The notes below the pieces were generated by a model that saw nothing but the letters and a program-made list of their open reading frames with translations, had not been told where the DNA came from and made no database searches. Shown piece after piece: positions 40,793 through 54,727 of a stretch of 64,000 nucleotides of DNA (within the stretch, counting starts at the first letter, position 1; each line of letters opens with the position of its first letter). The position numbers and the translations under genes are program-made. Source of the DNA: Deltaproteobacteria bacterium (GTDB lineage: Bacteria; Desulfobacterota; Desulfuromonadia; Desulfuromonadales; BM103); contig VAUL01000011.1 of assembly GCA_005774545.1 (NCBI GenBank), positions 1-64,000 on the forward strand, read 5' to 3'.

Positions 40793-42178
40793 ATGATCCG
40801 CACCGCCGCGCCCGCCAGCGACACGATCGTCGCGCCGGCGACCCCGCCGGGCGACGGCGGCATCGGCATCGTGCGCTTGTCCGGCCCGCAGGCCGAGCAA
40901 CTGCTCGGCGGCGTGTTCCGCGGCCGCCTCGCGCCGGCCGCCATGGCTTCGCACCGGCTCTATCACGGCCGGCTGTGCGATGCCGCCGGCCGTCCGGTCG
41001 ACGAGGTGCTGGCGGTGATCATGCGCGCCCCGCGCTCCTACACCGGCGAGGACGTCGTCGAGGTCCACTGCCACGGTGGCAGCCAGTTGCTGCGCTGCGC
41101 CCTCGACCTGTTCCTGGCGGCCGGTGCCCGCTTGGCCCGTCCCGGCGAGTTCACCGAGCGGGCCTTTCTCAACGGGCGTCTCGACCTGGCCCAGGCTGAA
41201 GCGGTCGCTGCCCTGATCGGTTCGCGCTCGGCGCGGGCGGCCCGCGCCGCGCTCGCGCAGCTCGACGGCCGGCTGTCTCAGCAGCTTTACCGGTACACCG
41301 CCGAGCTGCGCGAGCTGCTGCTGCTGCTGGAGGCGCACATCGATTTCCCCGATGACGACCTTGGCCCCCTCGACGGCGAGGCTCTCGTCGCGCGTACCCG
41401 GGCGGTGCGCACCGCGATGACCGGTCTGCTGCACTCCTTCGATACCGGACGGGTGCTGCGCGAGGGGCTGAACGTGCTGATTCTCGGCCGCCCGAATGTC
41501 GGCAAGAGCTCGCTGCTCAACGCGCTGCTCGGCGAGGCACGGGCGATCGTCACCGATATCCCCGGGACGACGCGCGACACCATCGAGGAGCAGCTGGTCC
41601 TTGGCGGCCTGCCACTGCGACTGGTCGACACTGCCGGGGTCCGCGCGACCGATGATCCGATTGAGCTGGAGGGGGTCCGGCGGGCGCGCGAGAAGGTTGC
41701 GGCGGCCGATCTCGTGCTGCTGGTGATCGACGGCGCACGCCCGCTCAACGACGAGGACCGCATGGCCCTGGCCATGGTGCAGCCGGCACGCACCATTCTG
41801 GTCCGCAACAAGTGCGACCTGCCGCCGGCGGCGCCCGCGGACGAGCTGGCCGGGTTCCCCTGCCAGGTTGCGGTCTCGGTCCGGCAGGGGACCGGGCTTG
41901 ATGCGCTGCAGGCCGCGGTGGTCGCGCACTTTTCCGCCACCGGCGACCGGGAGGCCGGTGACGGCGTGGTGCTCACCGAACGGCGCCACCGCGAGGCCCT
42001 GGCCGGTGCGCTGCAGGCGCTCGACCGGTTTCTGGCGGCGCAGGCCGCGGCCGAGCCGGCTGAATGTCTGGCCATGGAGCTGCGTGAGGCGCTGGCGGCG
42101 CTTGGTCAGATCACCGGCGAAACCACGCCGGACCTTATTCTCGAACAGATCTTCAGCCGCTTCTGCATCGGCAAGTAG
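40793..42178 (+). CDS. mnmE: tRNA modification GTPase MnmE
   Basis: With MnmG it makes the 5-carboxymethylaminomethyl group of wobble U34. 461 aa. It has an N-terminal folate-binding domain (DTIVAPATPPGDGGIGIVRLSG), a helical domain and an inserted G domain (GRPNVGKSSLLNALLGE, DIPGTTRDTIEE, DTAGVR, NKCDL). The C-terminal tail ends FCIGK with the conserved Cys. A parS lies in the 54-bp gap to mnmG. Confidence 0.97.
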   Translation: MIRTAAPASDTIVAPATPPGDGGIGIVRLSGPQAEQLLGGVFRGRLAPAAMASHRLYHGRLCDAAGRPVDEVLAVIMRAPRSYTGEDVVEVHCHGGSQLLRCALDLFLAAGARLARPGEFTERAFLNGRLDLAQAEAVAALIGSRSARAARAALAQLDGRLSQQLYRYTAELRELLLLLEAHIDFPDDDLGPLDGEALVARTRAVRTAMTGLLHSFDTGRVLREGLNVLILGRPNVGKSSLLNALLGEARAIVTDIPGTTRDTIEEQLVLGGLPLRLVDTAGVRATDDPIELEGVRRAREKVAAADLVLLVIDGARPLNDEDRMALAMVQPARTILVRNKCDLPPAAPADELAGFPCQVAVSVRQGTGLDALQAAVVAHFSATGDREAGDGVVLTERRHREALAGALQALDRFLAAQAAAEPAECLAMELREALAALGQITGETTPDLILEQIFSRFCIGK

Positions 42179-42196
42179 CCGGCGGGCGAACGACAA

Positions 42197-42212
42197 TGTT
42201 TCACGTGAAACA
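42197..42212. promoter_or_regulatory. parS centromere site (ParB binding)
   Basis: TGTTTCACGTGAAACA, a perfect 16-bp palindrome identical to the conserved chromosomal parS consensus. It lies in the 54-bp mnmE-mnmG gap, 3.7 kb upstream of parB and about 4 kb from oriC. Confidence 0.95.
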
Positions 42213-42232
42213 TCCGGGGTGACAGAGAAACC

Positions 42233-44089
<1,857 letters not shown>

Positions 44090-44098
44090 GGTGCCGGC

Positions 44099-44752
44099 AT
44101 GGCGGTTCATTCCCTTGCCGAGCTGCTGGCCGAGCTCGGTCAGCCCGCGGCGCCGCAGGCGCTCGACCGCCTGGAGTGGCTGGCCGCGGAGCTGCTGCGC
44201 TGGAACCGCACCCATAACCTGACGGCGATCACCGATCCGCTGGAGGTCCGCGAAAAGCACCTGCTCGATTCGCTGACCCTGCTGCCGCTGCTCGGCCCGG
44301 CCCGGCGGCTGCTCGACCTGGGATCCGGCGCCGGCTTCCCGGCGCTCCCGGTAAAGATTGTCCGCCCCGCGCTTGAGGTCGTCTCCGTCGATGCCGTCGG
44401 CAAGAAGATCGCCTTTCAGCGCCACGTCGCCCGTACCCTGCAACTGGCCGGATTTACCGCCGTGCACGGGCGGGCCGAGGATCTTCCGGGCACCCCGCTG
44501 TGCGGCGCCGGCTTCGATGTGATCACCGCGCGGGCCCTCGGCAGTCTGCCGCTGCTGGTGCGGCTGGCGGCCCCGTGCCTGGCCCCCGGCGGCCGCCTGG
44601 TCGCCATGAAGGGGGCGGACGGGGAGGGCGAGCTGGCGGCCGCGCAGGGCGAGCTGGCGGCCACCGGCTTCGTCTGCACCGAACGGCGGTTCCTGCAGCT
44701 GCCGGTTTCCAGTTCCGGGCGGTGGCTGCTGGTGCTGGAGAGGCGGACCTGA
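44099..44752 (+). CDS. rsmG: 16S rRNA m7G527 methyltransferase RsmG
   Basis: 217 aa. RWNRTHNLTAITDPLEVREKHLLDSL is the family N-terminal region (read in parts). The SAM site is LLDLGSGAGFPALPVKI. VSVDAVGKKIAFQRHVAR and VITARALGSLPLLVRLAAPCL follow. It lies 9 bp after mnmG. Confidence 0.96.
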   Translation: MAVHSLAELLAELGQPAAPQALDRLEWLAAELLRWNRTHNLTAITDPLEVREKHLLDSLTLLPLLGPARRLLDLGSGAGFPALPVKIVRPALEVVSVDAVGKKIAFQRHVARTLQLAGFTAVHGRAEDLPGTPLCGAGFDVITARALGSLPLLVRLAAPCLAPGGRLVAMKGADGEGELAAAQGELAATGFVCTERRFLQLPVSSSGRWLLVLERRT

Positions 44753-45149
44753 GAGGGGTTGGCTCCGGAAACGCCGTCAGTGGGCCAAAATCGGCCGACA
44801 GGGCGTTTTCCCGCAAAACCCAGCCGTGGCCTTCGGGATATCCGGAAAAACCGTTTTTCGGGCAAATCTCGCGGCCGACCCGGGCGCCACAAAAAACCTG
44901 CGGATTTTCGGTCGGTTGGCTCGACACCCCGGCGTCGGGTCCGGTCGGCTCCTGCCGGTGCGGCTCGTCCCCGGCCCCCGGTGCGCCGGCGGCACGCGGC
45001 ACGAGCCGGTCCCGCCGTCGGATCCCCAACATTTAGCGCTTGACTCCGCCGCCGCCCACCATATCTGGGGCAGCGGCTTTTTCCTTTTCAGTTTCCCCGC
45101 TTTATGCTAATTTTTCCAACCCGTTACGGGAAGGAACCCGGAGTTTTCC
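44753..45149. other. 397-bp region without a recognisable gene; parA promoter at its right end
   Basis: No convincing coding region. Open frames here (e.g. 44759-45043) are Arg/Pro-rich with no family likeness. The left half has A- and T-runs unlike its surroundings and a near-perfect stem with CCGGAAAAA and TTTTTCGGG arms (44842-44862). At the right end, TTGACT (45040-45045), 16 bp and TATCTG (45062-45067) is a possible parA promoter; TATGCTAAT near 45102 is an alternative -10. Confidence 0.6.
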
Positions 45150-45920
45150 ATGGCCCAGATCATCGCCATCGCCAACCAAAAAGGGGGGGTCGGCAAGACC
45201 ACCACCGCCGTCAACCTCGCGGCCTCGCTGGCTGCGGCGGAGCGGCGCACCCTCCTGATCGATCTCGATCCCCAGGCCAATAGCACCAGCGGTCTCGGCG
45301 TCGACCCGCACACCCTCCAGCAGACGGTCTATCACGTTCTGATCGGGGCGGCGCCGGCGCTGACCATCCGCCAGAACACCCCGCTCGACCATCTGCACCT
45401 GCTCCCCGCCAACCCCGATCTGATCGGTGCCGAAGTCGAGCTGATCAGCGCCCTGGCCCGCGAAGGCAAGCTCAAGTCGGCGCTGGTCGAAGCGCGCGGC
45501 GAATACGACTACATCCTGATCGACTGCCCGCCGTCGCTGGGGCTGCTGACCATCAACGCGCTGACCGCCGCCGACCGGGTGCTGATCCCCCTGCAGTGCG
45601 AATACTACGCCATGGAGGGGTTGACCCAGCTGCTCAACACGGTGCGTCTGATCCAGCGCGAGCTCAATCCCAACCTGGCGCTGCTCGGCATCCTGCTGAC
45701 CATGTTCGATGCCCGCAACAATCTCTCCCACCAGGTGGTCGAGGAGATCCGCAAGCATTTCGACGGTGAGGTGTTCGAAGCCATGATCCCGCGCAACGTC
45801 CGGCTCTCCGAGGCCCCCAGCCACGGTCTGCCGGCGCTCCTTTACGACATCGCCTCGCGCGGCGCCACCGCCTATCTCGACCTGGCCAGGGAAATCATTC
45901 GCAGGGAACCGCTGTCATGA
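45150..45920 (+). CDS. parA: Chromosome partitioning ATPase ParA (Soj)
   Basis: Walker-type ATPase of 256 aa. The deviant Walker A is ANQKGGVGKTTTAVNLAASL, with LLIDLDPQANSTSGLG and YILIDCPPSLGLLTINAL. It moves ParB-parS complexes over the nucleoid. It overlaps parB by 4 bp (ATGA). Confidence 0.97.
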   Translation: MAQIIAIANQKGGVGKTTTAVNLAASLAAAERRTLLIDLDPQANSTSGLGVDPHTLQQTVYHVLIGAAPALTIRQNTPLDHLHLLPANPDLIGAEVELISALAREGKLKSALVEARGEYDYILIDCPPSLGLLTINALTAADRVLIPLQCEYYAMEGLTQLLNTVRLIQRELNPNLALLGILLTMFDARNNLSHQVVEEIRKHFDGEVFEAMIPRNVRLSEAPSHGLPALLYDIASRGATAYLDLAREIIRREPLS

Positions 45921-46774
45921 CCAAACGACCCGCACTCGGCAAGGGGATCGGCGCCCTGATCTCCTCGGCGACCCAGGAGGGGCGCCACAAGTACTTCCTC
46001 TGCCCGGTCGAGGAGTTGCGCCCGCACAGCAAGCAGCCGCGCAAAAGCTTCGATGACGCCAAGATGGCGGAACTGGTCGCCTCGATCCGCGAGAAGGGAG
46101 TGATCCAGCCGCTGGTGGTGCGCCATGCCGGCGATCATTACCAGATCATCGCCGGCGAGCGGCGCTGGCGGGCAGCCCAGCGGGCCGGGCTCAAGGACGT
46201 CCCGGTGGTGATCCAGGACGTCTCCGAGGACTGGGCGCTGGAGATGGCGCTGATCGAAAACATCCAGCGCGAGGACCTCAACCCGATCGAGGAGGCCGAG
46301 GCCTACCGCCACCTGATGAGCAGCTTCGATCTCTCCCAGGACGAAGTCGCCAAACGGGTCGGCAAGGATCGCTCGACCGTGGCCAACGCCCTGCGCCTGC
46401 TGCGCCTGCCGCGCCCCGTGCAGCAGGACGTCATGATCGGCCGGCTGTCGATGGGGCATGCCCGGGCGCTGCTCGCCCTGGAGAGCGGCGAGCGCCTGCA
46501 GGAAGCCCGCGAGCTGATCGTCAAGAAGCAGCTGTCGGTGCGCCAGACCGAGGAACTGGTCAAGCGTCTCAAGACGGAAGCCCCGGCGCCGGTCCGCCGC
46601 AAGGCGGCCAATCCCGAACTGAGCGCGATGGCGACCGGGCTGCAGCGCCGGCTCGGCACCCAGGTCAGGATTGTGCCGCAGGCGCGCGGCGGCAAGGGGG
46701 GGCGGATCGAAATCGCCTATTACTCCGCCGAGGAACTGGAACGCCTGCTGGAATGGTTTGCAGCGCAGCGTTAG
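45917..46774 (+). CDS. parB: Chromosome partitioning protein ParB (Spo0J)
   Basis: parS-binding CTPase clamp, 285 aa. The N-terminal CTPase part has [16 protein letters not shown] and [17 protein letters not shown]. The helix-turn-helix is [24 protein letters not shown]. The C-terminal dimer domain has [20 protein letters not shown] perfect parS is at 42197, so the segregation system is complete within the window. Confidence 0.97.
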   Translation: MTKRPALGKGIGALISSATQEGRHKYFLCPVEELRPHSKQPRKSFDDAKMAELVASIREKGVIQPLVVRHAGDHYQIIAGERRWRAAQRAGLKDVPVVIQDVSEDWALEMALIENIQREDLNPIEEAEAYRHLMSSFDLSQDEVAKRVGKDRSTVANALRLLRLPRPVQQDVMIGRLSMGHARALLALESGERLQEARELIVKKQLSVRQTEELVKRLKTEAPAPVRRKAANPELSAMATGLQRRLGTQVRIVPQARGGKGGRIEIAYYSAEELERLLEWFAAQR

Positions 46775-46799
46775 CGCCACGGGCAAGAAAGATCATCTT

Positions 46800-47195
46800 A
46801 TGTTTGTCAAAAAGGACAGAGAGAGCATGAGCCGCAGGGAATCGCCGCTGGAGAAGAGCGACATCAAGGCTTTTCTGGGGCCGGGCAGCCAGTTCGAGGG
46901 ACGTCTGGTCTTCAACGAAATCGTGCGCCTCGACGGGGCCTTTCGCGGCGAGGTAACCTCCAAGGACACCCTGATCGTCGGCGACAGCGCCGATCTGCAG
47001 GCCGAGGTGACGGTCGGCACGCTGATCCTCAGCGGGCGCTTCAAGGGGAACATCAAGGCGGTGACCCGCGTCGAGCTGCGCGCGCCGGCGCAGGTCGAGG
47101 GGACGATCGAAACCCCGGCCCTGTCGGTCGAGGACGGCGTCGTTTTCAACGGCACCATCAGCATGAAGCGGGGCGGCAGCGAAGCGGCCGGCTAG
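46800..47195 (+). CDS. Bactofilin family cytoskeletal protein
   Basis: 131 aa from MFVKKDRESMSRRE; the MFxKK start is common in the family, but ATG 46827 (MSRRESPLEK) is also possible. The core is a beta-helix of repeated units: FLGPGSQFEGRLVFNEIVRLDG, GDSADLQAEVTVGTLILSGRF and APAQVEGTIETPALSVEDGV (each read in parts). It forms non-nucleotide filaments. It is 25 bp after parB. In Myxococcus bactofilins scaffold ParABS, so a segregation link is plausible. Confidence 0.92.
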   Translation: MFVKKDRESMSRRESPLEKSDIKAFLGPGSQFEGRLVFNEIVRLDGAFRGEVTSKDTLIVGDSADLQAEVTVGTLILSGRFKGNIKAVTRVELRAPAQVEGTIETPALSVEDGVVFNGTISMKRGGSEAAG

Positions 47196-47250
47196 CGGCA
47201 TCGCCGCAGCCGCCGGCATTAAATTCGCGGTCCGGACGCGGAATCAGCCT

Positions 47251-47279
47251 TGACAAAGCGGGAAACGCTGTGTTAGTCA
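47251..47279 (+). promoter_or_regulatory. Probable atp operon promoter
   Basis: A perfect TTGACA (47251-47256), a 17-bp spacer and TTAGTC (47274-47279), about 110 bp before the first atp gene. The leader is therefore about 100 nt and contains the GTATAC palindrome. Confidence 0.6.
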
Positions 47280-47337
47280 TCTCCTGCTTTAGGCCCGGGG
47301 TGTGGTCTGAAGCGTCTTTTTTCGCCCTTTCGTGATC

Positions 47338-47354
47338 TTGTATACAGTATACCG
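47338..47354. promoter_or_regulatory. Candidate GntR/FCD operator before the atp operon
   Basis: TTGTATACAGTATACCG: two GTATAC hexamers separated by one A. The first 15 bases are identical to the palindrome at the GntR gene promoter (55838-55854). It lies 36 bp before the GTG of atpF' and downstream of the likely -10, so binding would act as a roadblock. Regulation of atp by this protein is inference. Confidence 0.55.
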
Positions 47355-47390
47355 ACGCACCCGCTGCGGTGCCCTTCACGAGGTAACACG

Positions 47391-47816
47391 GTGATCAAGC
47401 TCGACTGGACACTGTTTCTGCAGTTCGCCAACTTCATCGTTCTGCTGATCGCGCTCAATGCGCTGCTCTTCAAGCCGCTGCGCGCCGCTCTGGCCGCGCG
47501 CAAGGCCGCCATCGACGGCGACCTCGCCAAGGCGCGCTCGCTGGACGAAGGGATTCAGTCCCAGGTGGCCGAGTACGAGGCCAAGCTGCAGGAGGCCCGC
47601 CAGCGCGGCAGCCAGGAGCGGATGGCCCTGCGCCAGGCGGCCCAGAGCGAAGAGGCCCGGCTGCTCGGCACGGCCAACGAAAAAGCCTCCCAGCGGCTGC
47701 AGGCGCTCAAGGAGCAGGTGGCCGGCGAAGCCGAGGCCGCCCGCCAGGGGCTGCGCGGCGAGACCGAAACGCTGGCCCGCGAAATTGCCGGCAAAGTGCT
47801 GGGGAGGAGCCTGTGA
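47391..47816 (+). CDS. atpF': F-type ATP synthase subunit b'
   Basis: 141 aa, GTG start. One N-terminal helix (WTLFLQFANFIVLLIALNALLF) is followed by a long coiled-coil stalk (ARSLDEGIQSQVAEYEAKLQEARQRG and on), ending AREIAGKVLGRSL. It pairs with the b subunit encoded next to form a heterodimeric peripheral stalk. It overlaps atpF by one base in TGATG. Confidence 0.9.
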   Translation: MIKLDWTLFLQFANFIVLLIALNALLFKPLRAALAARKAAIDGDLAKARSLDEGIQSQVAEYEAKLQEARQRGSQERMALRQAAQSEEARLLGTANEKASQRLQALKEQVAGEAEAARQGLRGETETLAREIAGKVLGRSL

Positions 47817-48400
47817 TGCAGAACCGTAACCTGAACGCCCTCGTGGCGCTGCTCTGTGTCCTGCTGCTGCCGGCGTTGGCGCTGGCCTCCGGTGGCGAGG
47901 GCGGTCATGCCGACAGCGGTGCGGTTCTCAAGGATTTCATCTGGCGCTGCGTCAACTTCGCGGTGATGGCCGGCCTGATCGGCTACTTCGTGAGCAAGCC
48001 GATCCGCAACGGCCTGCAGAACCGCCGCGCCGACATCGAGAAGGCCCTGGCCGACGCCACGGCGGCGCGCGAGGCCGCCGAGGCCAAGGCGCGCGAGTAC
48101 CAGGACAAGCTGGCCAAGGCCGCCGCCGAGATCGACACGATCTATGCCGCGATCCGCCGCGAGGGGGAACTGGAGCGGGACAAGATCCTCGCCAGCGCCA
48201 GGGACATGGCCGGCAAGATCGAGCAGGAGGCCGAGGCCAAGGCCGCCAGTGCCGTGGCCCGCGCCCGCGCCGAGCTGCGTGCTGAAGCCGCCCGCCTGGC
48301 CGTGGAGCTGGCCGAGGAACTGCTCGCCAAGAACGTGACCGCCGCCGACCAGAAGCGGCTGGTCGACGAGTACATGCAGAAAGTGGGAGAACTCCATTGA
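47816..48400 (+). CDS. atpF: F-type ATP synthase subunit b
   Basis: 194 aa from ATG 47816, with AGGAG 6 bases upstream; a GTG at 47813 is too near. The N-terminal hydrophobic segment (ALVALLCVLLLPALALA) looks like a signal peptide, then a second membrane helix (DFIWRCVNFAVMAGLIGYFV) and the coiled-coil stalk. This signal-like leader plus helix is seen in deltaproteobacterial b subunits. Confidence 0.93.
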   Translation: MQNRNLNALVALLCVLLLPALALASGGEGGHADSGAVLKDFIWRCVNFAVMAGLIGYFVSKPIRNGLQNRRADIEKALADATAAREAAEAKAREYQDKLAKAAAEIDTIYAAIRREGELERDKILASARDMAGKIEQEAEAKAASAVARARAELRAEAARLAVELAEELLAKNVTAADQKRLVDEYMQKVGELH

Positions 48401-48939
48401 GCGCAAGTGCCCTGACCCGGCGGTATGCCAAGGCGCTGGTCGAGCTGGCCGTGGAACAGCAGGCCGTCGACCGCTACGGCGAGGAGTTGGCCACGGTCAA
48501 TGCCGTTCTGGACCGTGAGGATCTGCTGCGCCAGCTGCTCGACAGCCCGACTCTGGCCATGGACAAGAAGGCCGCCATGCTGGCCGATCTGGCTGCGGCC
48601 CTGAATCTCTCCGAGGGGATGCGCAAGTTCCTCGGCCTGGTGCTGAGCAAGGACCGGATCGGCTATCTGCCGCAGATCGAGGACACCTACCGGCGCCTGG
48701 CGGACGAACTGTCCGGCGTGCTGCGCGCCACGATCACCTCGGCGGTGGAGCTCGACGCGGCCCAGCAGCAGGCGATCGGCGCCAGCCTCGAGAAGCAGAC
48801 CGGCAAGAAAGTGGCCCTGAATGTCAGTGTCGACCCGCAGCTGATCGGCGGCGTCCAGGCCGAGATCGGCGGACGCCTGTTCGACGGCAGTGTGCGGACG
48901 CAATTGAAACGGATCGAAGAATCCTTAACGAAAGGGTGA
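48397..48939 (+). CDS. atpH: F-type ATP synthase subunit delta (TTG start)
   Basis: 180 aa stalk-to-F1 connector (OSCP). It begins SALTRRYAKALVELAVE and has LRKFLGLVLSKDRIGYLPQI-like central helices and the C-terminal beta part SVDPQLIGGVQAEIGGRLFDGSV. The TTG start overlaps the atpF stop (TTGA) after GGGAGA, so it is probably translated by coupling. Confidence 0.95.
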   Translation: MSASALTRRYAKALVELAVEQQAVDRYGEELATVNAVLDREDLLRQLLDSPTLAMDKKAAMLADLAAALNLSEGMRKFLGLVLSKDRIGYLPQIEDTYRRLADELSGVLRATITSAVELDAAQQQAIGASLEKQTGKKVALNVSVDPQLIGGVQAEIGGRLFDGSVRTQLKRIEESLTKG

Positions 48940-48950
48940 TGTGAGGACTT

Positions 48951-50459
<1,509 letters not shown>

Positions 50460-50485
50460 TCACCGCCAGCGCCAGGTAGAGAATC

Positions 50486-52840
<2,355 letters not shown>

Positions 52841-52870
52841 TCCCGGCCCGGAAGCAAAGGACGCTCAGGC

Positions 52871-53287
52871 ATGGCTGAAAAGCTCAAACTGGAACTGGTC
52901 ACCCCCTACCGCCACGTGCTGTCGCAGGAGGTTGACGAGGTGACGGCCCCCGGCACGCTCGGCGAGTTCGGCGTGCTCCCCGGGCACACCCCGCTGCTGA
53001 CGACCCTGAAGATCGGCGAGCTGACCTACAAGCAGGGGCACGAGGTTTTCCACGTCGCGGTCAACTGGGGCTATGTGGAGGTCGAGAACGACGTGGTCAC
53101 GGTTCTGGTCGAGACCGCCGAGCCGGCCGACCAGATCGACCTGGCCCGCGCCCAGGCGGCGCTGCAGCGCGCCCAGGATGCCCTCAAGAAGCTGACTCCC
53201 GAGGACGCCGACTTCCGCAAGATGGAGTGCGCCCTGGAGCGTGCGGTGATCCGCGTTCAGGTGGCCGGGCGCAAGTCGTCCCACTAG
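52871..53287 (+). CDS. atpC: F-type ATP synthase subunit epsilon
   Basis: 138 aa. The N-terminal beta sandwich is KLELVTPYRHVLSQEVDEVTAPGTLGEFGVLPGHTPLLT (read in parts) and the C-terminal helical hairpin is ARAQAALQRAQDALKKL. It is last gene of the F1 operon and is followed by a strong terminator. atpB (a) and atpE (c) are not in this operon. Confidence 0.96.
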   Translation: MAEKLKLELVTPYRHVLSQEVDEVTAPGTLGEFGVLPGHTPLLTTLKIGELTYKQGHEVFHVAVNWGYVEVENDVVTVLVETAEPADQIDLARAQAALQRAQDALKKLTPEDADFRKMECALERAVIRVQVAGRKSSH

Positions 53288-53307
53288 TCAGGTTTCGACA
53301 CGAACGC

Positions 53308-53336
53308 AAAGGGCGGCCCGCCGGGCCGCCCTTTTT
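53308..53336 (+). terminator. Rho-independent terminator of the atp operon
   Basis: A 12-bp stem (AAAGGGCGGCCC and its complement), loop GCC, then TTTTT, 20 bp after the atpC stop. Confidence 0.92.
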
Positions 53337-53366
53337 GCATTGGTGCCAGGGCACCCGGCGGGCCGG

Positions 53367-53942
53367 TTAGCCGCGCGCCTTGACCAGCTTGGAGATGGCG
53401 CGGAACTGCTCATGCCGGGAGTCGCCGAGCAGCTGGAACAGCACCATTTCGGCGGTGACGGCCAGGGCCCCGGCCCGCGCCGCATTCCTCACGCCGGCGC
53501 GGAAATCCTCCTTGTGGCGCGAGCAGACGGCATCGCGCACCAGGTGCACGTGATAGCCGGCGGCAAGCAGGCCGAGCACGGTCTGGTAGACGCAGACGTG
53601 AGCCTCCATGCCGGTGACGATCGCCTGACGCCGGCCGAGCCCGGCCAGCGCCTCCATGAACGCCGGTTCGCCGCAGCAGCCGAAGCTGGTCTTCTCGATG
53701 ACCCCGCCGGTGCAGGCGGCCGCCAGTTCCGGCACGGTCGGGCCGATCCCCTGCGGGTACTGCTCGGTGGTGACCACGGGGATGTCGAGCAGGCGGGCGG
53801 CATCGACCAGCATCGCGGTGGTGGCCCGCATCCGCTCGTAAACCTTGTGGGGCATGGCGGGGGTGAGCTTCGTCTGGACATCGATCACCACCAGCACCGC
53901 CTGGTCGCGGGAGAGCTGGAAGCGTGCGGTATCGAGGGTCAT
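53367..53942 (-). CDS. Isochorismatase-family cysteine hydrolase
   Basis: 191 aa. The catalytic triad of the family is visible: Asp21 in VVIDVQTKL, Lys84 in VIEKTSFGCC and Cys117 in GMEAHVCVYQTV. The GMEAHVCVYQT form resembles the YcaC/ISOC1-like branch, whose substrates are unknown; nicotinamidase or true isochorismatase are less likely. It overlaps the upstream TIM-barrel gene by 4 bp, so both are probably one transcript with the K+ channel gene. Confidence 0.88.
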   Translation of the reverse strand: MTLDTARFQLSRDQAVLVVIDVQTKLTPAMPHKVYERMRATTAMLVDAARLLDIPVVTTEQYPQGIGPTVPELAAACTGGVIEKTSFGCCGEPAFMEALAGLGRRQAIVTGMEAHVCVYQTVLGLLAAGYHVHLVRDAVCSRHKEDFRAGVRNAARAGALAVTAEMVLFQLLGDSRHEQFRAISKLVKARG

Positions 53943-54727
53943 GGCTGGGGCTCCTTGGCAAAGAGGCTGGTGAAATTGCGCAGCGAGCGGCGCAGGTCCT
54001 CGGGGTCGTGGGCTTCAAGGGTAATGGAGGGGGGCTCCGCCAGTCCGGAGAGCAGCCGGCGCAGCGGCGTGAAGTCGATGCTCCCCTCGCCGACCGGGAG
54101 ATGATCGTCCGCCAGGCCATGGTTGTCGTGCAGGTGCAGGTGGAGCAGGCGCGGGGCGATGCGCTCCAGCCACTGCTCCTGGACCTGCCGGCCGAACAGG
54201 CGCCAGTGGCCGATGTCGTAGCAGTGGCCGAACCAGGGGGTGTCGAAGCGGTCGACGAGGCCCGTCAGCGTCTCGGTGGTTTCCTCGTAGATGTTCTCCA
54301 GCGCCAGCCGGCAGTCGAGCTGTTCGGCCAGGTCGACGAGCGGGGCGAAGGTCGTCGCCGCATGGTCGGCCCAGGTCGCGGCCAGCTTCGGATAGCGCCA
54401 GCGGTCGTAGCCGGGGTGCACGACCATCAGATGGGCGCCGAGCCGCTCGGCCGCCTGCAGCGCCTGGGTCAGGCGCTGCAGGGTGATCTGGCGGACCAAC
54501 GGCTCCATGGCGCCGGGGGAGAGGTCGAAAAACGGCGCATGCACCGTCGGCCGTCGGCCCGTGGCGGCGATCAGGCGCGCCACGGCATCCAGCCGCGCCC
54601 CGTCGAGCCCGTCGAGCTCCGGGCCCTTGAAGGCAACCTCCGGGGCCAGCCCCAAATCGAGGATGCGCGGCAGGAATTCGCGGCAACGCAGCCAGGGGAG
54701 GTGAGCCTGCAGCCGCTTACAGAGCAT
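53939..54727 (-). CDS. Sugar phosphate isomerase/epimerase (AP-endonuclease 2 fold)
   Basis: 262 aa TIM barrel: FRDLSP-type region TVHAPFFDLSPGAMEPL, LMVHPGYDRWRYPK, LALENIYEETTETLTGLVDRF (read in parts; metal ligand Glu), FGHCYDIGHWRLFG and LHLHLHDNHGLADDHLPVGEGSIDF (His/Asp ligands, read in parts). The metal-ligand set is intact. The substrate is unknown. It overlaps the channel gene by 11 bp and the hydrolase gene by 4 bp. Confidence 0.85.
   Translation of the reverse strand: MLCKRLQAHLPWLRCREFLPRILDLGLAPEVAFKGPELDGLDGARLDAVARLIAATGRRPTVHAPFFDLSPGAMEPLVRQITLQRLTQALQAAERLGAHLMVVHPGYDRWRYPKLAATWADHAATTFAPLVDLAEQLDCRLALENIYEETTETLTGLVDRFDTPWFGHCYDIGHWRLFGRQVQEQWLERIAPRLLHLHLHDNHGLADDHLPVGEGSIDFTPLRRLLSGLAEPPSITLEAHDPEDLRRSLRNFTSLFAKEPQP

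Noticed and set aside
44759-45043. 94-codon open frame in the geneless region before parA
   Set aside because: Arg/Pro-rich, no Shine-Dalgarno, several overlapping frames of the same kind, and no family resemblance.
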